From Betaproteobacteria bacterium (GTDB lineage: Bacteria; Pseudomonadota; Gammaproteobacteria; Burkholderiales; Burkholderiaceae_E): a DNA stretch of 49,765 nucleotides. Where the stretch lies: the NCBI GenBank assembly GCA_018970865.1, contig JAGWVN010000017.1, positions 1-49,765 of the forward strand, read 5' to 3'. The notes beneath the pieces were generated by a model, which saw nothing but the letters and a program-made list of their open reading frames with translations, was not told where the DNA came from and made no database searches. The translations under genes were made by a program, and so were the position numbers. The stretch's first letter is position 1. Each line of letters starts with the position of its first letter. Shown here in pieces: positions 33,093 to 39,972 of the stretch.

Positions 33093-33935
33093 TCAGCGCA
33101 GCAGCGCCTCCAGGCCCGCATCATCCGGCCGCTGCGCCCGGATCTCGCGCCACAGGCGGCAGGCCCGCTGCCGCGCGCCGAGCTCCTGCCACTGCGCGGC
33201 CTGCAGCACGCGGTGCGCCAGCGGCGCATCGGCGGCGGGCGCGACCTGGGCGAGCCGCGCCGCGGCATCGGCCGTCAGCACGCCGAAGCTGCCCACGCGC
33301 GTGCCGAGCAGCAGGGTGCCGCGGAAGGCCTGCACGCGCCACTCGTAGGTCTGGCCCGGGGTGAGCGCGATGCTGGCCGGCAGCTGCCAGCTGCGCGCGG
33401 GGGTGACCTGCACCCCGAGACTGCCCCCGCCGGGTGGCCCGATCGACACCCAGTAGGTGTCGGCATTGGCCACTGGCGTCCAGCGCAGCGTGCGCTCGTC
33501 GGCGCCGATCAGCGTGTCGGTCGGCTCCAGGCCCGCGGAGACCGGGTCGGCGTCGGGTTCGCAACCGACGAGACTGCGCATGCGGGTGGCGGCCATGGCG
33601 ATGCGCGAGGTCTTTGACACCGCCGGCAACTGGCCGCCCGGCAAGGCCGAGGGGCTGATCGCGGCGCCGCCCGGGCCAGTGACCGAATCGGCCTCCAGGC
33701 GGAATTCGCCGGGCCCGCTGAGCGAGAACTCCCGACCGCTGGCCAGGTGCGCCAGCACCGCGCGGGCCTGGGGACCGAGGGTGAGCGTCTGCCCCGGCGC
33801 GAGGGTGGCCAGGATGGCCACCCGGCCGCCACTGGCCAGGCTCGCCGGCCCGACCAGGTCGGTCACCAGCAACTGGGCCCGCGCGCCACTGGCGGCGAGC
33901 AGGCTTGTCAGGAGGATCAGCAGTCGCATCAACAT
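33093..33935 (-). CDS. FecR-like periplasmic protein with fibronectin-like domain
   Basis: This 280-residue protein has a signal peptide (1-21, ...SGARA|QLL). Residues about 25-110 form a FecR-like beta-domain (VTDLVGPASLASGGRVAILATLAPGQTLTLGPQARAVL and FSLSGPGEFRLEADSV). Residues about 145-225 look like a fibronectin type III-type sandwich (LRWTPVANADTYWVSI, TPGQTYEWRVQAF). A helical tail follows. Such proteins are often encoded beside CHASE2-cyclase genes and may be the periplasmic signal-binding partner. The gene follows the cyclase by 2 bp (stop 33938, start 33935), so translation is coupled. It is not a sigma-factor regulator in the strict sense: no sigma/anti-sigma partner or cytoplasmic domain is present. 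Confidence 0.82.
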   Translation of the reverse strand: MLMRLLILLTSLLAASGARAQLLVTDLVGPASLASGGRVAILATLAPGQTLTLGPQARAVLAHLASGREFSLSGPGEFRLEADSVTGPGGAAISPSALPGGQLPAVSKTSRIAMAATRMRSLVGCEPDADPVSAGLEPTDTLIGADERTLRWTPVANADTYWVSIGPPGGGSLGVQVTPARSWQLPASIALTPGQTYEWRVQAFRGTLLLGTRVGSFGVLTADAAARLAQVAPAADAPLAHRVLQAAQWQELGARQRACRLWREIRAQRPDDAGLEALLR

Positions 33936-33937
33936 CG

Positions 33938-35731
33938 TTACTCCCCGGGGGGCTGATAACCGAACATCCGCATCGCGGCTCGCCCGCGCACCGCCATCGG
34001 ACCGAGATCTTCAAGACCTTCCGGATGCGCGAGCCGGGATCGCGCCGCCTCGGAGACCAGCAGCGGATAGCCGGCCTCCTTGGTCAGCGATTCGATGCGC
34101 GACGCGGTGTTCACCGTGTCGCCCACCGCCGAATACTCGTAGCGCGTGGCCGAACCCACGAAGCCGGTGACCGCCGGGCCGGCGTGCAGGCCGATGCCGA
34201 TCTGCAGCACTGGTCCGCCCAGCCGTGCCTGTTGAGTGTTGAAGTCCTTCAGGGCGGCCAGCATGTCGCGCGCGGCCGCCCAGGCGCGGTCGGCGTCGTC
34301 ATCGCCGGTGGCCGGCGAGCCGAACACCGCCATGATCCCGTCGCCGATGAACTTGTCGAGCGTGCCGCCGTGCCGATGGATGACCGACACCATGAGGCCG
34401 AAGTAGCGGTTGAGCAGCTCGACCACCTGCTCGGGCGCCATGGTCTCGCTCAGCGTGGTGAAGCCGCGGATGTCCGAGAAGAGCACCGCGATCTCGCGGC
34501 GTCCGCCGCCGGCCTGCGGATCGAGACGGCCGGCGATGATCTCGCGCAGCACCCCGGGGCTGACCAGCCCCGAGAAGTGCTGCCGGAGCCGGTTGCGCTC
34601 CTGCGCCGCGGCCCAGGTCTCCTGGCCGGTGCGCACCGCGACGCCGATCAGCGGCGCCAGGGCCCAGGCGACGGCCGGCACCGCCCACGACTGGCGCAGC
34701 AGCAGCACGCTGCCTGCCAGCACCGCCAGCGACAGCCCGAGCATCCCGGCCGCGGCCAGACCGCCGGATCGGCGCCAGCCGATCAGGCCCAGCAGCGCCA
34801 GGGTCAGCCAGGCGATCGGCCAGGGCAGCTCGCGCACCAGGGTGTCATCGAGCAGATTGCGCACCTGCTGGGCGTGGATCAGCACGCCGTGCGAGGTGCC
34901 GGTGAAGCGGCCGTCCGCGGCCAGGGGCACCGGGGTCTGGAGCTGGTCGTCGAAGGGCAGCAGGTTGCCGAGCAGCACCACCTTGCCGCCGAGCGCGGCC
35001 CGCAGCGCGTCCTGGTTGCCCGATTGCACCCAGGCGATGAGCTGGCGCCAGGGGATCACCGGCACGGGATCGCCGTGGGCGTAGTGAATGAGCCCGTTGC
35101 GCGGCGCGGCGCCCGCCGCCCGGGCCACCTCGCCGCCGAGCGTGGGCAGTCGCTCACCCTGGCTGCCCAGGGCCTCGTCGAAGCCGCGGATCATGCCGTC
35201 GGCATCGGGGTTGACCACCAGGTAGGCGCGGCGCAGGCCCCGGCTGATCGCCTCGAGCAGCGGCTGCATCGCCTCGGGTTGCCCGTCGGCGCGCACGCCG
35301 ATGCCCAGGACCACCGGCGGACCGGCGCGGACCGCGACCAGCGCCTGCGCGAGGGTCTGGTCCAGCCCCGGACTGAGCGCGTCGAAGGAGCGCTCGGGCA
35401 GGGTGAAATCCAGCCCCGCCGCCCGCGGCCGGGCGATGACCAGCGCCTGCAGGAAGGTGGCGATCTGCCGGTGCATGAGCGCGATCGGCACCTGGAAGGC
35501 ATCGAGGTCTTCGGGATGCAGGCCCACCACCACCACCTCGCCGCGCGCGGCGACCGGCGCATGCTGGGCCAGCCAGCCGAAGGCGCGATCCCGCCATCGC
35601 GCCTCGAGCAGCCCGGTGCCGGCGACGACCATCATCAGGCTGGCGAGCGCGATCGCGGCCGCAAGGCCGGGCAGGCCGTCGAGGCGAAGGAGGCGGGCGG
35701 CAGGGGAGGGCTCGGAAGCGTGGGGGCTCAT
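33938..35731 (-). CDS. CHASE2-domain class III adenylate cyclase
   Basis: This 597-residue membrane cyclase has one N-terminal helix (about 20-38), a periplasmic CHASE2 sensor (about 60-300; VVVVGLHPEDLDAF, GLDFTLPER, RNGLIHY, VVLLGN), three closely spaced helices (about 302-366) and a catalytic domain (about 412-597). The catalytic domain has metal Asp420 (FSDIRGFTTL) and Asp464 (DKFIGDGIMAVFG), purine-selecting Lys460 and Asp538 (SAVGDTVN), and transition-state Asn541 and Arg545. All residues for adenylate cyclase activity are intact; Lys and Asp favour ATP over GTP. It should make cAMP in response to an envelope signal. ATG 35731 was chosen because the first helix follows at a normal distance. 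Confidence 0.93.
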   Translation of the reverse strand: MSPHASEPSPAARLLRLDGLPGLAAAIALASLMMVVAGTGLLEARWRDRAFGWLAQHAPVAARGEVVVVGLHPEDLDAFQVPIALMHRQIATFLQALVIARPRAAGLDFTLPERSFDALSPGLDQTLAQALVAVRAGPPVVLGIGVRADGQPEAMQPLLEAISRGLRRAYLVVNPDADGMIRGFDEALGSQGERLPTLGGEVARAAGAAPRNGLIHYAHGDPVPVIPWRQLIAWVQSGNQDALRAALGGKVVLLGNLLPFDDQLQTPVPLAADGRFTGTSHGVLIHAQQVRNLLDDTLVRELPWPIAWLTLALLGLIGWRRSGGLAAAGMLGLSLAVLAGSVLLLRQSWAVPAVAWALAPLIGVAVRTGQETWAAAQERNRLRQHFSGLVSPGVLREIIAGRLDPQAGGGRREIAVLFSDIRGFTTLSETMAPEQVVELLNRYFGLMVSVIHRHGGTLDKFIGDGIMAVFGSPATGDDDADRAWAAARDMLAALKDFNTQQARLGGPVLQIGIGLHAGPAVTGFVGSATRYEYSAVGDTVNTASRIESLTKEAGYPLLVSEAARSRLAHPEGLEDLGPMAVRGRAAMRMFGYQPPGE

Positions 35732-35840
35732 GGCGGCAGGAACTCGTGCAGGACGCACCTTACCGCGTCGGGGCCGTCGCGCCATCCCGCACCTGAATGA
35801 CGCGCGGCCCGGGCCGTCGTGCGGCCCCCCGGGCATCGGG

Positions 35841-35846
35841 TATGCT
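35841..35846 (+). promoter_or_regulatory. Putative -10 box of trpB2
   Basis: TATGCT matches the -10 consensus in 4 of 6 positions, 85 nt upstream of the trpB2 GTG and between it and the divergent cyclase. No convincing -35 was found. Confidence 0.25.
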
Positions 35847-35931
35847 GCCCGCGCGTGCGAGGCGCGGCCGGTCAGCCGCTCGCTGAAGACGCGCCACCTG
35901 CCCTGTATCCCGCCTTCCGGAGAACCCCGCC

Positions 35932-37299
35932 GTGAGCACCCCCACCAAGTACCTGCTGGATGAGTCCCGCATTCCGAAGTCCTGGTACAACATCCAGGCT
36001 GACCTGCCCAAGCCGCTGCCGCCGGTGCTCCACCCGGGCACGCACCAGCCGATCGGCCCGGCCGACCTCGCGCCGCTGTTCCCGATGGACCTCATCCTCC
36101 AGGAGGTCAGCACCGAGCGCGAGATCGAGATTCCCGAGCCGGTGCGCGAGATCTACCGGCTGTGGCGCCCGGCGCCGCTGTACCGCGCACACCGCCTCGA
36201 GAAGGCGCTGGGCACGCCGGCGAAGATCTTCTACAAGTACGAAGGCGTGAGCCCGGCCGGCAGCCACAAGCCCAACACCGCCGTGCCCCAGGCCTTCTTC
36301 AACGCGAATGCCGGTGTCAAGCGTCTCACCACCGAGACCGGTGCGGGCCAGTGGGGGACCTCGCTGTCCTTCGCGGGCTCGCTGTTCGGTCTGGAGGTGC
36401 TGGTCTTCCAGGTCCGGGTCTCGTATGACCAGAAGCCCTACCGGCGCGCCGTGATGGAGACCTACGGCGCACGCTGCCTGCCCTCGCCCTCCACCGAAAC
36501 CGTCTACGGCCGCCAGGTGCTCGCCCAGCGCCCCGACCATCCGGGCAGCCTCGGCATTGCCATCTCCGAGGCGGTGGAACTTGCCGCCCAGCGCGAGGAT
36601 ACCAAGTACGCGCTGGGCTCGGTGCTCAACCATGTGCTGATGCACCAGACCATCATCGGGCTGGAGGCCATGGAGCAGATGCAGATGGCCGACGCCTGGC
36701 CTGATGTGGTGGTGGGCTGCACCGGCGGCGGTTCCAACTTCGCCGGCATCGCCTTCCCGTTCATCGGGCACGGCCTGCGCGGTGGCGCGCGTCCGCGCAT
36801 CGTCGCGGTCGAGCCGGCGGCCTGCCCCTCGCTCACCCGCGGCCGCTATGCCTATGACTTCGGCGACACCGGCCACATGACGCCGCTCACGAAGATGCAC
36901 ACCCTGGGTTCGAGCTTCACGCCGCCCGCCTTCCACGCGGGTGGGCTGCGCTACCACGGCATGGCGCCGCTGGTGTCGCACCTGAAGGAGCTGGGCCTGA
37001 TCGAGGCCGTCGCCCACACCCAGAAAGAATGCTTCGCGGCGGGGGTGCTGTTCGCGCGGGCCGAAGGCATCGTGCCCGCGCCCGAGGCGAATCACGCGGT
37101 CAAGGGGGCGATCGAGGAGGCGCTGCGCTGCAAGCGGGAGGGCCGGGCCGAGACCATCCTGTTCAACCTCTGCGGGCATGGCCACTTCGACATGAGCGCC
37201 TATCAGAAGTACTTCGCCGGCGAGCTCACCGACGAGAGCTACGACGAGGCCGAACTTGCCATGGCGCTGGCCGGGCTGCCCAGCGTGGCCGCTGCCTGA
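35932..37299 (+). CDS. trpB2: TrpB2-type tryptophan synthase beta-like PLP enzyme
   Basis: This 455-residue fold-type II PLP enzyme is of the TrpB2 (long TrpB-like) group. PLP Lys113 lies in GSHKPNTA, the phosphate loop is [11 protein letters not shown] (about 262-272), and ETGAGQWG and [14 protein letters not shown] are characteristic. The N-terminal 60 residues and the insert [17 protein letters not shown] distinguish it from TrpB1. TrpB2 enzymes condense indole with serine, or use O-phosphoserine in some archaea, without TrpA. No trpA or other trp gene is adjacent, so an indole-salvage role is likely. GTG 35932 has GGAG 8 nt upstream. It converges on an EamA transporter with only 4 bp between stops, inside a palindrome. 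Confidence 0.93.
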   Translation: MSTPTKYLLDESRIPKSWYNIQADLPKPLPPVLHPGTHQPIGPADLAPLFPMDLILQEVSTEREIEIPEPVREIYRLWRPAPLYRAHRLEKALGTPAKIFYKYEGVSPAGSHKPNTAVPQAFFNANAGVKRLTTETGAGQWGTSLSFAGSLFGLEVLVFQVRVSYDQKPYRRAVMETYGARCLPSPSTETVYGRQVLAQRPDHPGSLGIAISEAVELAAQREDTKYALGSVLNHVLMHQTIIGLEAMEQMQMADAWPDVVVGCTGGGSNFAGIAFPFIGHGLRGGARPRIVAVEPAACPSLTRGRYAYDFGDTGHMTPLTKMHTLGSSFTPPAFHAGGLRYHGMAPLVSHLKELGLIEAVAHTQKECFAAGVLFARAEGIVPAPEANHAVKGAIEEALRCKREGRAETILFNLCGHGHFDMSAYQKYFAGELTDESYDEAELAMALAGLPSVAAA

Positions 37300-37307
37300 G
37301 GCCTCAG
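37296..37307. other. 12-bp palindrome supplying both convergent stop codons
   Basis: CTGAGGCCTCAG is a perfect palindrome. Its left half holds the TGA of trpB2 and its right half holds, on the other strand, the TGA of the EamA transporter gene. It is too short for a strong hairpin; its value is as the compact junction of two genes. Confidence 0.8.
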
Positions 37308-38200
37308 CGGGGTCGGGAGCGCTGCTGGCGGATCATGAACATCCCCGCTCCGATCAGCAGCGCGATCCCCGCCCAGGCGAGCGGGTTGGGGATGTCGCCC
37401 CACACCAGATAGCCGAGCACCAGCGCCCACAGCAGGCCGACATAGCGGAAGGGCGCCACCACCGAGAGCTCGGCGTTGCGCATGGCGGCGATCACCGCGT
37501 AGTAGCCGGTGGACAGGAATACCGAGGCCATGCCGAGCAGGCCGACATCGCGCCAGCTCATCGCCACCCAGCCCTGCACGGCCAGCACGCCCCCGGCCAT
37601 CAGCCAGACCACGGTGGCGGTGCACAGCGTGACCACGATGGACGGCGCGTGCGCCGGGATGCGACGGGTGAGCAGATCGCGAAACGCGTAGATCAGCGTG
37701 GCCAGCAGGCACAGCCAGGCATAGCCGTTGAAATCGCCCGGACGCGGCTGGACCACCAGCAGCACCCCGGCGAAACCGGCGCCGATCGCCAGCCAGCGGA
37801 CACGGTCGACCCGCTCGCCCAGGAAGACCATGGCGAGCACCGCGATCATCAGGGGCGAGGACAGGTTGATCGCGGTGATGTTGGCCAGCGGCAGGTGGAA
37901 GAGCGCCGCCAGGTACAGGAAGGTGCCCAGGCCCTCGCAGCCTGCCCGCAGCAGCACCCAGCGGTCGAGCACCTGACGCAGGCTGCGCAGCGCGCCCATG
38001 CGCCAGGCCACCAGCGCGATCAGGCTGATGGCCATCACGCCACGCACCACCAGCATCTGCGCGGCGGGCAGCCGCTCGCCCAGGGCCTTGATCATCGCGT
38101 CGTTGCCGATGAAGGCGCTCATGCCGAGGACCATCCAGGCGATGCCCACCCGGTTGTGGCGGGCTCGCTCGGCAGCAGCGCTCGGATCGGCCTGGGTCAT
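37304..38200 (-). CDS. EamA-family (DMT) exporter
   Basis: This 298-residue, ten-helix EamA transporter begins NRVGIAWMVLGMSAFIGNDAMIK. The first-repeat end is PLANITAINLSSPLMIAVLAMVFLGERV, and in the second repeat ELSVVAPFRYVGLLWALVLGYLVWGD is the RhaT/YdcZ-style hallmark. It lacks the Ser/Pro head of the other EamA gene (20162-21154) and resembles the RarD/S-adenosylmethionine-transporter-like branch common in Alphaproteobacteria and Burkholderiales. It probably moves a small metabolite across the inner membrane. ATG 38200 is preferred, with the first helix 10-15 residues in. It is convergent with trpB2, so an indole or amino acid link is possible but not shown. Confidence 0.87.
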   Translation of the reverse strand: MTQADPSAAAERARHNRVGIAWMVLGMSAFIGNDAMIKALGERLPAAQMLVVRGVMAISLIALVAWRMGALRSLRQVLDRWVLLRAGCEGLGTFLYLAALFHLPLANITAINLSSPLMIAVLAMVFLGERVDRVRWLAIGAGFAGVLLVVQPRPGDFNGYAWLCLLATLIYAFRDLLTRRIPAHAPSIVVTLCTATVVWLMAGGVLAVQGWVAMSWRDVGLLGMASVFLSTGYYAVIAAMRNAELSVVAPFRYVGLLWALVLGYLVWGDIPNPLAWAGIALLIGAGMFMIRQQRSRPR

Positions 38201-38370
38201 GCGGTGGAGGAGTGGCGAGGGGGTGATGCCGGGCGGGGCGCTGCGCGGGGCTGTCGGGCAGCCGGTGGGTGGCGCAGTGTGGTGGGACGGGCCGGAGCCG
38301 TCAATGCGGCCCGCGCGCCGGCGTTCCGGGGCGCTGTGCGATCATCGGTCATGCCTCTCCGGAATTCGCG

Positions 38371-39972
38371 ATGAGTCCGTCGTTCATTGGCTCCGCCGGC
38401 GGTTCGGGTACCGACCCCGGCGCCCTGATCGAGCCCCCGGCCCTGCAGACCCACCTCGATGCCGACGACAGTTTTGCCGCGCGGTTTCTGCGCTGCCTGG
38501 CTGCCATCGCCGCGAGCGATCGGGTGATCAATCTCGCCGAATACGAGGCGCTAGGCGCGGTTGTGGAGCGCATCCAGCATTCCGCGCTGGCGGCGCGTCT
38601 GGTGCTGCACAGCCTGACCCAACCGCTCGACACCGCCGCGGCGCTGCGCGAATTGCAGCGCACCGCGGCGTCGGTCGAGGAATCGCTGCGCCAGGAGGCT
38701 TTCGAGGCCGCCGCGCCGCTGCTCGCCCTGCAGGGTGAGCGCAGCCAGGATCTGGCCCGCTCGCTCGCCGATGCGCTCGGGCTGCGGCTCGAGGAGGGCC
38801 GGTTTTCGGTCTTCGAGGCCGGACCGCAGTCGCCCTTCTGGCGAGACATCGCCGGGCGTTCGGCGCGCCGCTTGCGCGGCCGTGACCTGCTGCCGTTGGC
38901 AAGCGAGTGCCTTCGGCTGAGCGGCGACCCGGAACTGGGCCGGGCGCGAGCGGCCTACCTCGATGGCACGCTCGACCGTGACCACCTGCAGTCGGCCGTG
39001 ACAGCGGCCTCTCAGACCCTCGAGGCCCGATTGCAGACCTTCGAGACCAGCCTCGGGGTGGCCGCGGAAGCCGGCGCCCTCGCGCGGCAGTATCTGGCGG
39101 TGTCCGAGCGGCTGACCGCCCAGGTGCGTCAGAAGCTGGCGATGCTGCTGGCGCGCATCGATCACGAGAAGCAGGCCTTCGACGAGGACTTCGACGAGAT
39201 GATCCATGACGCGGGCAATGCCTTCGAGCTGGCGGTGGCCAGCCGATTGCGCACCGATGACTGGAAGGATCGCCGCGCCTGGCAGGACATCGGGCGCTCG
39301 GCCTTCGGTCGCGAGCTGGAGCGCCGCGTGGACCGCATCGCCCGCCGCCACGAGCGGCAGCTGCAGCTGCTCAAGGAGGAGCTGCGCCTCTTCCAGGAAG
39401 ATCTGCGGCTGGTCAATGCCTCGGTGCTCGAGCGCCAGCACCACAGCCGGCTGGCGCGGCTGGCGCCCGGGCTGCGGCCGGCCACCCAGCTCGTCAATGC
39501 CGTCGAGGGGGTGGCCAACTTCACGCTGGCCGCGGGCGGGGCCTCGGCGCTTGGCGCCGGCGCGGCCGCCTACCTGCTCGGCGGCGCGGTGGTGCTGCCG
39601 CTGGTGGCGCCGATCGCGCCCTATGTGGGCGGGGCGGTGCTGCTGGCGGGCCTGTTCAAGTGGATGAGCGATCACGACGGGCGCCGCGACGGCGAGATCG
39701 GCCACCAGCGCGAGGCCTTCGAGAAGGCGCTGCGCGAGCGCCTGGGTCAGGCCCGCGCCGGCTACTTCGCGCAGCTGGATCAGGCCCGGGGCGAGTTCAT
39801 CGCCACCGCGCGGGCATTGATCGCCCCGCTCGGCCTCGAGGCGCAGGCGGCCCGCGACCTTGCCGAAGTCCGCCACGAGGTGGCCCGCCGCATCGTGGCC
39901 GACACGCGTCGCTCGCTCGGCGAACTGAACCAGGGCATTGCCCGCCTGCCGCCCTACAAGCCCACCCGATAG
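38371..39972 (+). CDS. Unassigned TerB-like / coiled-coil protein with a glycine-rich membrane hairpin
   Basis: I could not assign this 533-residue protein to a named family. Residues about 30-150 look like a TerB-type helical domain (FLRCLAAIAASDRVINLAEYEALGAVV, then LRQEAFEAAAPLLALQGE). Residues about 205-360 are charged, heptad-rich helices (EARLQTFETSL, RQLQLLKEELRLFQEDLRL). Residues about 384-432 form two glycine/alanine-rich hydrophobic stretches, enough for a membrane hairpin, and residues about 440-520 are again coiled coil. The coil-hairpin-coil layout resembles the stalk and membrane paddle of bacterial dynamin-like proteins, but no GTPase P-loop is present. There is no signal peptide. 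ATG 38371 follows GGAA by about 9 nt. The gene end overlaps the convergent lipoprotein gene by 19 bp. Confidence 0.7.
   Translation: MSPSFIGSAGGSGTDPGALIEPPALQTHLDADDSFAARFLRCLAAIAASDRVINLAEYEALGAVVERIQHSALAARLVLHSLTQPLDTAAALRELQRTAASVEESLRQEAFEAAAPLLALQGERSQDLARSLADALGLRLEEGRFSVFEAGPQSPFWRDIAGRSARRLRGRDLLPLASECLRLSGDPELGRARAAYLDGTLDRDHLQSAVTAASQTLEARLQTFETSLGVAAEAGALARQYLAVSERLTAQVRQKLAMLLARIDHEKQAFDEDFDEMIHDAGNAFELAVASRLRTDDWKDRRAWQDIGRSAFGRELERRVDRIARRHERQLQLLKEELRLFQEDLRLVNASVLERQHHSRLARLAPGLRPATQLVNAVEGVANFTLAAGGASALGAGAAAYLLGGAVVLPLVAPIAPYVGGAVLLAGLFKWMSDHDGRRDGEIGHQREAFEKALRERLGQARAGYFAQLDQARGEFIATARALIAPLGLEAQAARDLAEVRHEVARRIVADTRRSLGELNQGIARLPPYKPTR

Noticed and set aside
33093-33935. 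An anti-sigma FecR regulator of an iron system
   Set aside because: The protein has a cleavable signal and no cytoplasmic anti-sigma part, and there is no sigma factor or ferric-citrate receptor beside it.
33905-35800. A 631-residue plus-strand ORF
   Set aside because: It is antisense to the CHASE2 cyclase, whose catalytic residues are all intact.
35841-35931. A trp leader or attenuator before trpB2
   Set aside because: No short Trp-rich leader peptide or pair of alternative hairpins can be seen.
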